The notes under the pieces: generated by a model
The model's input: the letters and a program-made list of their open reading frames with translations, nothing else
The model's database searches: none
What the model was told of the DNA's origin: nothing
From: Onchocerca volvulus
Taxonomy: Eukaryota; Nematoda; Chromadorea; Rhabditida; Onchocercidae
NCBI GenBank assembly: GCA_000499405.2
Contig: HG738136.1
Coordinates: forward strand, 711,944-775,943
Length of the DNA stretch: 64,000 nucleotides
Direction: 5' to 3'
Part shown: piece by piece, positions 1-11,695 of the stretch
How positions within the stretch are numbered: position 1 is the stretch's first letter
Layout: every line of letters starts with the position of its first letter
Made by a program: the position numbers and the translations under genes

Positions 1-3000
1 GAAAATATTTATACATCAAATTCTAAATTAGCATACTTAAACGAATCGATTTCAGCAGGTAAATAAACATACATACTTATAATTTACAATATTTATCTTA
101 ATATTTTCTGATTTATTAAACAATTTCTAATAATGTCAAATAAATTTGCACATTTGAATTAATTTTTCATTTGAATGACACTGTAATGAATATTTTATTA
201 TTTACTGTAAAGTAATTTTTTTTTTTTATTCGCATATCTACGATTATAATTGGGATAAATTATTGCTATATCCACGATAAAATTCGTTCTCTTTCTTTTT
301 TTGTCCATCTAATTTGATTATTTTAACCTTATCTTTATTAATTATCGCCATTAAAAATAGAGAAACTTGGAAATCAAATAATTAAGTAAATATCTATTTT
401 TATATCATTTTTTGCTGAACTTGCTATTTTATTTCAATTGCAATTCATACATACATCATTAAACTGATGTTCACTTATTACATATAAATAATTTGATTTG
501 AAAAACATGATAATTATCAAATTTAATAAAAAATTCAAAATATGATATATTTTATAATTGACCTAAACGTATAAATTAGTATTAGTATAAATCGCTTTAT
601 TATTTATTATTAAATTCAATTATTTATTGAATTTTAATATAATAAAATATTTTTTGTAAATATATTAACGATGAACATGGCCAACGAAATTTACTTCGTG
701 CAATATATTTGCAACATAAAAATGAGATTTCATAAAATTTTCAACAAAATCTGAAGTATAATCAATCAAGTTGATCTACTGAAAGGACAACTTTTTGCAC
801 GCTCGTATAAAAAGGTTGAAATTTCAAATTTTTGCAGCTTTGTGTAGCGATAATAAACAAGTAGTTAATTGCCCTATTCCAACAAATTATTTTCCTGTTT
901 TGGGCTAGCAGATTCATCGAGATATCCGTAAGCCTTTGGTAGTTTTTTTTTTTTTTTTTTTTACCTAAATCGCTATTACAAATCGCAAAAGAGCAGTTTC
1001 TAATTTTCTGTAATTCTATTACATCACATATGAGCAATTTTCTAACTGAAATAAAAATAACATATGAAATGCAACGCTTAATAGAGCGTGCCCGATGATG
1101 ACGATGTATTAAATGTTTGAAGATTCTGTGAAACATGGAAGTTTATCACATTTTACTGTAAAAATAATGCATGTTTTCAAATTGGTTCATCTACGTGAAT
1201 AAATAATACATATTTTTAGAAATCTTGCAGAATTTCTAAAGCTAAATAATTTATATTGCAAGAAAAAGAAAAACAAGCTTTTTATAATGATTATTTCAGG
1301 ATGCTTTCTTCTCGCGATTTTCTTCAAAATTAATCAGAAATACAAAATCAGAAAAATAGAAAAATAGAACGAACAAAATCAATAATCGGTAGGACAGAAA
1401 TTTTTTACTTATGTTAATTTTTACTTAAATTTCAAAAGATATAACTAAAGGATTTAATCTTAGCAACATTTTAGATATTGTATTTCATTAAATTCCACAT
1501 ACTTTTTTTTCCCCTTTATGATAATTTGTTAAGGTAACTATCATCGTGACATAATCACAATTTTATTTGCTATTTAAAAAGTCATGATCAATATAGCATT
1601 CATGTTATCCCATACTGATAATTCTTCCTAAAATAATGTTTTTTATTTCTTTTTCAAATTATATTATGATTTATCTATACATTTCATGTTAATCATAATC
1701 TTTTCTACTAGTTCAACAACATCTATCACAATCATTTTGCCCATTTTAAGTGGTATAATCATTTATTTTCTTGTTTGAAAATTAAGCCGTAAAACTCTAT
1801 CGATTATCATATGCATTTAAACTTCTTATTTCTTTATTTGCTTCTTTTTGACTTTTTTTTTCCAAATTAATTGGATGTATTTAAAAGATAATTTGGCAGA
1901 ACGCTAAAATATGCAACATCTTTATTTTTCAACTTAAACATCTTTTCATTAAGGTGACCACTCCATTATATAATTTTTTGATTGTCAAATCAATTATTAG
2001 AGAGAAAAATATGCGACGAAATTTTTCGGTTTTTGCTATTTAAAACTACTTAAAACAGCGAATAATTAATTCAACTTCATTGTTAGCGAAAGAAAAAAAT
2101 GAAAAAATTACTTGAATTTGTCATAAAAATGTTATTTAAAAAGGATGAAACTTGAAAATTTTAATACAATTAAAAAAGAAATGAGCAAAACTCTTACAAA
2201 CAGATCTTGTATGAGATTTACTAATTTTCTCCTTTTCGAAATGTATAAATATTGCGAGAGAATTTTGATATTCGCAACCGCAAAAAATACGACAAGTGAT
2301 AAAAAAATCATGATAACAGCCTTAGTGAAATACAAACCTGAATTGCTTTTGAAAAAATGCTTAAAAATTATCAAAAAAAAAAGAATGGAAATATAAAAAT
2401 TACCCGAATTTTTAAATGATTCTTTTTATGGAACCGAAAATATCATATGGACGATCGGTTTGCATGATTCTTTTTATGATAACTAGAAGTATCTAAAAAA
2501 CTGAAAATATCATTTGTGGACCATCGGAATTATCACATTTAAATTTAAAATATAAATGATTAAAATGACTAGATATCTCTTTTTTTTTTTTTGTCTTGAA
2601 ATATTCCATTCGATCATCGGAGCTTAATTTTTTTCTGTTTACTTATTATAACTTTGTAAATGAATTATGAAAAGTTTTCATTTTTTACGAAAATTTTTCA
2701 TCGAATGGCAGTCTTTTTCAATTACAATTTTGATCATCAAAATTTTTTGACTTCATTTCATTATAAATGTTAAACAACGTTTTACATAGAAGCGATTATT
2801 TTTTGACATTTTTTAAAAGCAATTTCTGCCCTTTTATTTCTGTTTTTTTTTTTTTCAATGCATAATTTTCATCATTCTTGATTGATGGTCTCAACTTTCC
2901 TGTTAATGAAAATGGTGATCGAAATTATAAAATGTATGATTGCTCTCCGATGTTTAACATTTATCATAGTAGTTTTTGCACCGAAAACAATTGGAAGCAA

Positions 3001-4330
3001 TTGACAACTCATACATATTCCAACAATTGGTATTTCGAAGTTTATATAAATTCTTCCAAACAATATCTCATGAATAGAGCAGTTTCCTGAAAAGATTCTC
3101 TTAAAAATTTTTAAATAACTTTAAAAAATTTAACAAAAGGAAACGACTGAAACGATTTTTATAGCATTTAAACAGAAAATAATATACTATTTAAGGGTTT
3201 TTTTCTTTTGTTTTCTTCTGCTTTTTAAAATTTATTTCGGGTTTTTATTAGAAATCAGTGAAATAGTGGAAAAAGAAATGATCATGAATCTATAGAAAGT
3301 GGAAAAGATTATTGTTAAATAATAAAATATCTAGAATTCAAAAATGAAATCAATTACTTTTCTTGGAAAAATCTTCCTCATCATAACCGAATTTTCATAG
3401 TCCGATAATTCCATATTCGGAACAAACACTGATAAGAGATTTTGTCTCAAGTTAATAGTTTACTTCATTTATCGATAGTTCATTAAGAAAAGTAACAGTT
3501 GAACATTTCATAATATACCATTATAAACAAAGAAAGATAACAATGCAAATTGTAGAGAATTGAATCGATCATTAAAATACAGAAAGTTAATAGTAAAAAA
3601 ACCCTAGGAGTCAATTAATGAGTTTATGCGATTATTTTATAAGATTTTAAATCTGACGTGCGAAACTTCAAATAATAAATTTTATTTTTCTTTAAACTAT
3701 ATTTTCTTCTGCACCATCTCTATGATTGTATTACTGTGAGACAAAATACTGCACATTAAAGAAAGCATTGCCTCGAAATTGAGATGATTATGATAACGAT
3801 AACAAATTCTCCACTATCAACCATCCATACCAATCTTCATTTCCATTCATAATCATAGTCATTTGATTGGCATTCATAGCTTTAGCTATTTTATCTTTAT
3901 TGCATTATGACATAATATTTTTCCGGTTTCAAATTTCAAACTGTTCGATTTTCAAATTCGAAATATTCGTTTTAGGTGCTTTTGTTTTTGCTGAAAATTA
4001 CAATGTTCATCATAATGATAGCGATTATTACCATCATTCTTAATCAGTTTTCACTTTCATTGTTTACAGTTATCATCAGTGCAGTATTTTGATTCATAGG
4101 TATAAAAATATAGATTTTATGAAATATTCTTTTATTGAAAAATTTTCCACAACAGTATAACAAAATAAAAAATGAATCAGAGATAGAAGACAAGTTTCTC
4201 TGTTTATATCTTTATGTCCTTCATTCGAAAAATTCCTTTTTTATTTGCAAAAAAAAAAGTATTCTTTTCTTTTTTTTTTTTGAAAATTTTTTTGCAATTG
4301 TTGACATCTTTCAGCTTTCTTCCACATCTA
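1..4330. other. Gene-poor AT-rich region
   Basis: No exon chain could be supported here. The open frames present on both strands are short, A/T-codon dominated and overlap each other on opposite strands (for example around 2140-2390 and 2880-3080), which is what random AT-rich sequence gives. A slightly less AT-rich patch at about 760-1130 could be an old transposon fragment, but nothing recognisable is left in it. Homopolymer T runs occur near 942-961 and 2580-2592. Confidence 0.6.
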
Positions 4331-4336
4331 ATATTT

Positions 4337-5330
4337 TTAATTATACAATACTTGTGGATATACAATGTTTTTCGCCGTTCCATTGTTTGTATAGATATAG
4401 AGACTGTTTGATTTGCCAACTCTAGAACACGCAACATATAATTGTCCATGTGAGAAGCAATCGATCTCTAAATCTAAACCGCACAATTCCTGAGCTTTGT
4501 TGATATGAATGCAAAACGCAAACCGAATCGGGAATTGCAATCTCTTAAATTGAAATAGTGTATCCGTCGAAACCATGAGAAGCGAGGAATTGGGACATTT
4601 TCACCTTTGAAGAGTGCTGTCAAGATTGCTGCTTCTACGATATTGCTCATTAATTTTATTACTGCAAGTCGCGTACCGTTGCAAAGTTTTGACTGCTTAA
4701 TATTTCGCAGCATGATAATTAACGCGCCAATTTTCAACTGCAGTTCGTGCAGTGACATCCCTGGCAGATAGATTGAATTCAAAAATTCTGTTTGATAATT
4801 AACCGCTTCATTTGCTTTTAGAACAGTATCGCCGAACATTTATATGACTGCTCGCTTTGAATGTTAGACTGAATAATATTGTTAATTACATAAACGTCGT
4901 TGTTCTTGACTGCAAGAATAGCGCGTTCACCCAGCCATTCGGAGGGCATTGAGCCAGTGAAGATCCCATAATGACACACTTCAATCATGGTACCGATGAG
5001 AAAATGACGGGTCAAACTATAATCATCAGCTGGGTTATACTGGAATATAAGCGATTGTAACTGCGTGATTGTTAAACGACATTGATCTTCTGCTGCTCAT
5101 TGACGTCTTTCAATCACTTCATCCTGTCTCGAATATTCTGTTAAGAACAGAGCATCTGAAGCTGCAGAACATGATCGACGTGCTCGCAGCCGTGCGTTCT
5201 CAAGTCTGGCTGCATGTCCCTCTGCTCGCATTTGAGCATTCTTTGTCTTCATTCGTTGATGCCCCTCAGTTTGATTTGCGATTAATAGTCACGGTGTTTC
5301 CGCTTTGCGAATACGATAACCTAAGTTTGA
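4337..5330 (-). mobile_element. Decayed Helitron, RepHel/Pif1-like helicase relic
   Basis: Read on the minus strand, this is a broken Helitron replication-helicase protein. Around 5300-5080 there is an Arg/Ala/Glu-rich N-terminal region (AARLENARLRARR, then DEVIERRQ followed by a stop). From about 5015 to 4337 come C-terminal parts of the Pif1-type helicase: SEWLGERAILAVKN, YLPGMSLHELQLKIG, IIMLRNIKQSKLCNGTRL, INKAQELCGLDL and the final CFSHGQLYVACSRVG with NIVYPQVLYN. The pieces lie in different frames (shifts near 4830 and 4560) with an in-frame stop, and the usual GQS-type residues after INKAQ are missing. The HUH replication nuclease and the helicase Walker motifs are absent, so the element has a large internal deletion. 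Family assignment rests on motif recognition; the copy is certainly dead as a protein gene. Confidence 0.9.
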
Positions 5331-5456
5331 TTTTCTGCGAGGGATTATTTGGAAGAACTGATGCAAATAGATTGCACCCGAACTGCTCTCGAAATTGATT
5401 TATGACTGAATTTGAAGTTGAATTCGGAACTGCTTAATTGAATTAAAACTACAAAA

Positions 5457-5700
5457 AATTATATTGGTATTAAAAGATACTATTAGTTTTAAGTGTTCAT
5501 CAGTTTAAAGTTTTTACCTATTGCTTTGAAATTTTAATAGAAGTTGAAGTCGATATTGCTCAAAAATTGTTGGACTGTTGTTAGTACAATAAATTTTATA
5601 TGGTATTAAAAGATGCTAGAAGTTGTAAATATTGGTTCAAAATCTTAAATCTTCGGAAATTTTTACCAATTGTTTTGAAAATTTGGTGGAACGTTACAAT
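5457..5700. repeat. Two diverged tandem copies of a ~135-bp unit
   Basis: The segment beginning near 5463 (TTGGTATTAAAAGATACTA) recurs near 5600 (ATGGTATTAAAAGATGCTA), and each copy is followed about 50 bp later by TTTTTACCNATTGNTTTGAAA. The pair sits directly behind the Helitron relic and is probably part of the same insertion. An open frame on the plus strand at 5632-5847 spans the second copy and is not considered a gene. Confidence 0.6.
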
Positions 5701-5865
5701 GGAATAAGCGCAAATTTTATCGAGCGTACTGAGCGTTGCAAACTGCAAGCAGCGTCCACTTTGAAGAATATAGCCATGATTAATAGATTCAGTCCTCTCA
5801 CTTACTTTTATTTATCACAGGTATCACGAATAAAAAAAAAAAAATAGATATATCTTTATGAAAAA

Positions 5866-5960
5866 CAACGCGCTATCGAATGCAACGTTGTATCAAAATT
5901 TCAAATCAATGAGTAAAAACTTGAAACATCGAATCAAAATGAACAACGAACATTTACGAC
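5866..5960 (+). repeat. Helitron-associated dispersed repeat, copy 1
   Basis: Core CGAATGCAACGTTGTATC followed by AAAATTTCAAATCAAT and, further on, AACAACGAACATTTACG. The same block recurs at 6186, 58286 and 58471, twice next to obvious transposon debris. It lies within 600 bp of the Pif1-helicase relic, so it is probably a non-coding part of that Helitron family. Confidence 0.75.
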
Positions 5961-6185
5961 AAAGATTCAATCCAAGACACCACCTAATATCAGAATATTA
6001 GCCTAATATTAGAAGAGACAATCTATAAACTGCTTAAATGAAACATTTCATTATACATTATCATGACCTTGACATTTCTGCTATCCCACTGCATTTATCA
6101 CAAATCAAAAAATAAACGAACTATATCCCTCATAAAGCACAAAACAAACGAAAAAGTTCAATTGCATGCCTTATCTATCTAAAAA

Positions 6186-6250
6186 CACGCACTTATTCGA
6201 ATGTAAAATGGTATCAAAATTTGAAAGTAATTTGGTGATAAATTTCTGGA
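6186..6250 (+). repeat. Helitron-associated dispersed repeat, copy 2 (degenerate)
   Basis: ACGCACTTATTCGAATGTAA and the following ATCAAAATTTGAAAGTAAT match the block at 5870 and 58471 with several substitutions. Same orientation as the first copy. Confidence 0.6.
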
Positions 6251-7440
6251 GATTTATTAAAGCGAACATATTCATTCTTATTAATATAAATAAGTATATA
6301 ATTAATAAAATAAGTAAAAACCTAACAAAAAATTCAGAAAGTTAAGAAATCAAAAAAATTTCTATTAAATCATTTTGTATCAATAATTCTTTTTTCTTTT
6401 TCTTGATAAAACGCACGATCTAATATCCAAATGTAAGGAAAGAGAAGAAAGGAATAAAAAAGTTATGAACGGAAATGAACATGTCATACGATACCATTCA
6501 CATTAACGACCGTATCATTATCTTACTGAATCTATTGAATCTGTTAAGTTGGTAAGTTAAGTTGAATGAAAAGGCAATTAAAATAGTTTGAAGGCAAATT
6601 AAAATATTTTCAGAAAATTGAGAAATTAAAAGAAAAAAAAAATTAAAGCAAATGAAAGAAAAGAAAAAAGAAATTAGAGGAAAAAAGTTTAAAAATCAAA
6701 AATTAAAAAATTATCCAAAAATTGATTAAGTGTGTAGATTAATTCAAAGATTCAGGAAGCTGGAAAAATTTAAAGCGAAAAGGGATTCGAAAGTTTTCCT
6801 ATTTGACATCATACCAGTTATTTGTTTTTCCTGTTTGATAATTTTTTCAACAGAATGAATGAAAATATTAGGCTAGAAGATCATTTGTGTAATAAACATT
6901 CTGTTACTCTTCTTTTTTATTTTCACTTTGATTTTTTTATTTTATTTTTTTTCATTTTTTATTCTCTTATTGTTTCAACTTTTAATTTGAACTTTTAATT
7001 TTGTTCTGTTTCTTTTTTTCTTTCATTTCTTTTTGCTCATCTTTTCTCGTTTTTCATTCCTTTTTGAAATTTGTTAACTTGTTTTTTGAAATTCACTAAC
7101 CCGTTTTTTTCTTTTTCTTTTTTTTTTTTCTCGTTAGATTATTTTTCCTATTGATAAATTTGAACAGAAGGTAAAGAACTGGATAGGAGTTGATAGATTG
7201 GTGCATGAGGAATACCACCAATGGTGATACTAATTTTTCTAAAAAAAAATTGATCAGAAAAGCTATGAGATCGCTTTCACAATTTTCTTTTTTTTTTTTT
7301 TTTATTTCTAGTTATCCGGATTTCATTTCTTCATACCTAAAACTCATATACTTACAAAAAATTTTCTCATTTGAAATGAAGAGATAATGGAAATTTTCTT
7401 CTTCATCTTCTCAAAAAATCGAGTTTACAACACTTCTAAC
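6251..7440. other. Non-coding AT-rich stretch
   Basis: Purine-rich (6600-6720) and then strongly pyrimidine-rich (6900-7140) strand asymmetry, with T runs. No exon with plausible splice sites was found. Confidence 0.5.
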
Positions 7441-7472
7441 TTTCTTTTCATTGCAACCGTGCATGCCTTCAG

Positions 7473-7569
7473 ACTTCAATTCAAAGTATGAAATTTTACT
7501 CTTGCATCATAAATCCAGATGGTAATAGAATTTTGGTGGCCACAACAGGCACAGGAATCTGGAATAATT
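7473..7569. other. Exon-like island of uncertain strand
   Basis: A small patch of higher complexity in AT-rich DNA that looks like an exon on either strand. On plus, a CCTTCAG acceptor precedes an open frame ending INPDGNRILVATTGTGIWNN and a stop. On minus, a TATTCCAG acceptor (near 7562) and an AGA|GTAAAA donor (near 7495) bracket an open frame containing CGHQNSITIWIYDAR. Both have a faint WD-repeat flavour. The coiled-coil gene just to the right is on minus, so the minus reading could be its continuation. I cannot decide between them. Confidence 0.35.
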
Positions 7570-8134
7570 AATGAGTTTGCTTAGTTCCTAGATGTCCACA
7601 TGTAACTTTGTTTTTAATTTTTATTTCCTTTTTTTTTTATTTTTTGTGACTACAGCATTTTTAGAAACTAATTAGGAATTTCGCTTCGAAATTTTTATCA
7701 TCCTGCCTATGTATCCCTGAAACATGAATGCATAACTTTTTATTATTTCAAACTGCTTATCGTAGTTAGAACATGTATAAAAAATAGTACCTATTTGTTA
7801 GAGCAAATTATTTATCAATTTGGAAATTTTATGATTTATTAGTTGATTTTTTTTTTTTTTTTTTTGGTTAAGATGAAAACAAACTTGATTCACAGATATA
7901 AGAAATTAAAACATAGTGTATTCTAGTGTACGATTAATGATCATGATCCCGAGATTCCTGAGATATCGATGATTCATTAGAGGATTTATTCATTCCATGC
8001 AATGATTAAAATTCAGCATTTGCACTAATTATTTTTCTACACAAATTGCTAAAAAAAGCAAAAGTTTTGAGACGATTTCCAGCCTTTTTCCCGCATTTCT
8101 TCCTCGGACAAGGAATTCATCTACCCTATCTTCA

Positions 8135-8808
8135 TTAAATTCCGGTTCCTGAGATGCCAACTCCCAATTCTCTTCTTTTCATTCCGCTTTTCTCTTCTTC
8201 CTGAGCATTTTGTCCTTCAAGTTCATTTAACCTTCTCTCCAACTCCTCCAAGCGAATTAGCAGCAGATTTTCATGCTGAAAAACTTCTGCTGATTATTAT
8301 AATCTTAATTCTGAACTTCGAAAATTTCACTACTATTCAGGTATTCTTAGCTTAAATTTCAAACATTTTTTCTTACTTTTACAATATTTTATTTGTCATA
8401 ATTAAGCAGTAATACTAAGGATATGGATCAAAAAATCAATTTACAAAACGTAAATAAATAAAAAAGAAGGTGAAATAATTATTCTATGCTGTTTCCATCT
8501 AAGTCATTGCAATGACAAAACATTACAAACTGAATTTCTAAATAAACAAGAACGTCAAATATGTTAGAAAATTCCAGATCTTTTTTCCTGGCGGTGGCAT
8601 TTTGCGAAATTATCAAATTCATTGCGAAAAAAAAAAATCAAAAAAAAAAAAAAACCGGTAACGAATAAACTTGAAGAAGTATTATTCATCGATGATGAAA
8701 AGCCAATGCGTGATGATTTGCATTTCCATTCATCAAAAACAAGATGTAATGATACATCTGCACTTATCAAATGTAAAAAATAATCCTTCTCTTGAAACTC
8801 ATTAACAT
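8135..8808 (-). CDS. Unknown gene, C-terminal two exons, coiled coil
   Basis: Not recognised. Two minus-strand exons join in phase: 8808-8656 (acceptor AAACAG, donor ACCG|GT) encoding a region with FLHLISADVSLHLVFDEW followed by a Ser-rich stretch, then 8289-8135 (acceptor AATCAG) encoding a charged helix LLLIRLEELERRLNELEG with good heptad character, ending at TAA. The first exon begins inside a codon, so upstream exons exist but were not found between 8.8 and 11.7 kb. Odd point: just after the helix another frame is open and protein-like (ENWELASQEPEFNEDRVDEF, then FLVRGRNAGKRLEIVSKLL, ending near 8000). That suggests either a frameshift, that is a decaying gene, or an unrecognised splice. 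Function cannot be given. Confidence 0.5.
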
Positions 8809-8809
8809 C

Positions 8810-11690
8810 TGTTTATTTTAAAACAAAAAATCAATTCAATAATTAAAAGAAAAATATAATAAAAAGTAAAAATTATATAATATTTCTTTTCCAAGTAATA
8901 TTGTATAAAAATAGTTTTTTTGATGCAAATATATAAATTTATCCACAGTTGCATCATGCTTTTGATTATCATAAAGATTCATGACTTCTGAAAGTTTTCA
9001 AATTAATCTTCATAGATTCCATAATCTATGCCAGCACTCTTAGATATAAAAGAAAGAGTTTTCTTTTTTTTTCTCTTTTTATCCTATTCGAAATAGAATA
9101 GGAGAAAAAGAACCATTTCATCTTTTATAAATATTTCTAATTTGTTCTTTTAATTAATGCAATTTTTTGTTGATTATTTTAACTGATGAAATATATTCGC
9201 ACATATGAGAAATAATATGGAAAATTATTAAATTTAAAATTTAGCTTTTGTAGTATGTAACTAATGTTACAAACTATTCATTTTTGAAAAGAATCAATAT
9301 TAGTAAAATCTTTTCCATTTAATACAAAGTTGTTTTTCTTTTTTTAAATCTTATGAAGACAAGAAATTAAGTCTAAAAATCCTTATTATGAAAAAAAAAA
9401 AAAAAAAAACAGCTGAATAGTGGTAGAATTGCCTTTGTTTTAAATGGGAAAAATATTCATGATATTACTAAGATTCCCTGCAATATGAAGCGAAGTATCT
9501 TGAAAGAATTTGTTTTGGAAAAAAAATTTTGCGATTATTTTATTTTCATCATCATTTCTGGATTATTGAATTATGAGTGTTTTAGCAGTCATTTCAAAGC
9601 GATGTTTTATCACTGATAACATCTTTATATCCAACAATGCTATTCATCTCGGAGATCAAATGATGTATGCTATTATGACAAAGAATTATTTCTTGATTCA
9701 TCAATAATTATTTATCAAATTATTTATCATTTCACAAATCAATTATTGTACATAACATTGCTATATTTTGATTCAATGCCCACTTCTAAAATGCAAATTT
9801 TGCCGAAAAAAGCAAGAAATTTTAAATATATGAATTGCGCTTCGTTCTTGCGTTGTGTAAATTAACCCTTCCAATTTGATCATTCATTAGTGGTACTTCC
9901 CTTTCTTTTTCAACTTTTATTGATTGAATATAAAGTCTGAGAATGATAATTATGTATGAATGATAAGCAGTCTATATTATGCCTCATTAATTGGGAAATA
10001 TGACAAAAGAACCGTCAAATAATGATACAAAGGATCATTACCATTCAATTTAATTAAATATCTGGCTAGGTTTTAATCAGAATCAGAATGATCACTGATG
10101 ATATTCTTCTTGCATACCCTCCTTGATTTAAAGTTTTTCTTGTCTTAAAGAATCCGAATATTGCATTTTGCATGATAAAAATAATGCTTAACAGGAGTGT
10201 ATTATTTATTATCAAAATAATGATGAATATGATATTCCAATGTATTTTTATAAAAGGAATTTACGGAAGTATCCAACACTTAATTGAAATCGGCTGAAAT
10301 TATTTTGACTACTTTGCGTACATTATTCAAACTTATCTCTTAATGAATTAATTATTTGTTCTGATAAATGCATCTTATATTTTCTGTATTAGATCGATTA
10401 ACAATTTAGAAGCACAATGAGCTTAGGTGAGCTTAGGCAATTTTTTATACAGGTGACCATATTTAAATTTGATTTGTGATATCAATCCAATTTGCAGAAC
10501 AATTATTCCAGAGTGACATAATATGTAAATAGTCTTGGAAAAGATTATTTACATTCATTCATTCATTGCACAGTTTGAAAATTTAATCATTTGGATACTT
10601 GAAATAATTTGAAAATTGGATTTTCACTAATTAACTTCAATTTATCTGTTTATAGAAAAGAGCAAAAAATAAGCCGTACTTGTTGTTATTTGCATCAGAA
10701 CGGAGTCTTTGTGGATGTTTTTCGCTTAAATTTTCTGTTGAATTTCTATTAGGAACAAGTAAAAGAATCTCAAGAATTATCCGGAAATCAGAATCAATAA
10801 AAAAAAAGCAGGTAATATAAACTGAAAAGCTTACAATGAATGGAATACTTAAAAGGACATGCCATCAAGAAGAATCCATTGAAATGAAATATACAGAAAA
10901 TGAAGTTACGAAAAAACATGCAATATGGAAGAAAAAAATATTCAAAAAGTAGAAAATTTCGGGTAAGTAAGAAAATAACCCAAAAATTTGTTAAATCCAA
11001 AAAAAAATTTACTGATTCAAGTGGAAAACTTGAAATTTCAAGATACTGAAAAAGAAATTCAAAAATTTCAATAAAATTTAAAAAAGTTTAAAATTTAGAA
11101 AACTTTAAAAAGTGATGGAAACTGAAAAGTTTAACTATTGAAGAATCTAAAATCTGGAAATTTTCAGGAAAAAACTGAATAAAAAATTTAGAAACTTGAG
11201 AATTCAAAAAAATTGGTCGTTGATCCAAAAAACCAAATCGAAAACTTGTGAATTAAGGAATTAAAGAAATCTAAAAACTTGTGAAATCAGCGACAAATTC
11301 AAAGATTTAAGTGGGAAACCCAAAACTCCAAAACATGAAAAAAAAAGTTTCAATAAAATTCAAAATTTTAAAGGTTTTGAAAATACTATCAGCAATTATT
11401 TATCAAATATATGCAATATTTGGATATAATCAGCGAACGATGACAAGAATTGACATAATATTGAAATCAAAGATATCAATGGCCTCATTAGTCAACAGCC
11501 TAATTATGATTTTGTTTGCGAAGCGTAAAAATTGACTATTTTTGTTTCTTATAATTCTGTCAGTAATTTTGAGGCGAAAACACTTTTCAATTTACATATT
11601 TTGTATAATGTTCGACATTTCAAATTAATTCGCTAATTTAATCAGAATTTGTCAAAATTCTATCAAATTTTTATCAATATGTCGAATCCT
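8810..11690. other. Non-coding AT-rich stretch
   Basis: No exon chain supported. It probably holds 5' exons of the coiled-coil gene at 8135-8808, but none could be proven. A small patch at 10686-10727 (minus, KHPQRLRSDANNN) has an acceptor- and donor-like context, but its phase does not fit. A short perfect inverted repeat, TCCTATTC...GAATAGGA, lies near 9084-9105. Confidence 0.4.
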
Positions 11691-11695
11691 CGAAG

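Noticed and set aside
762..1136. 124-codon minus ORF
   Set aside because: Contains a poly-Lys run from a T tract and no recognisable domain; left as possible old repeat.
2132..2396. Overlapping ORFs of about 80 codons on both strands
   Set aside because: Mutually antisense, low-complexity, no splice or start context.
2872..3090. ORFs on both strands (63 and 70 codons)
   Set aside because: Antisense to each other, no splice partners, composition compatible with chance.
5069..5398. 109-codon plus-strand ORF
   Set aside because: It is the antisense of the Arg-rich N-terminal part of the minus-strand Helitron protein, whose typical residues are seen on minus.
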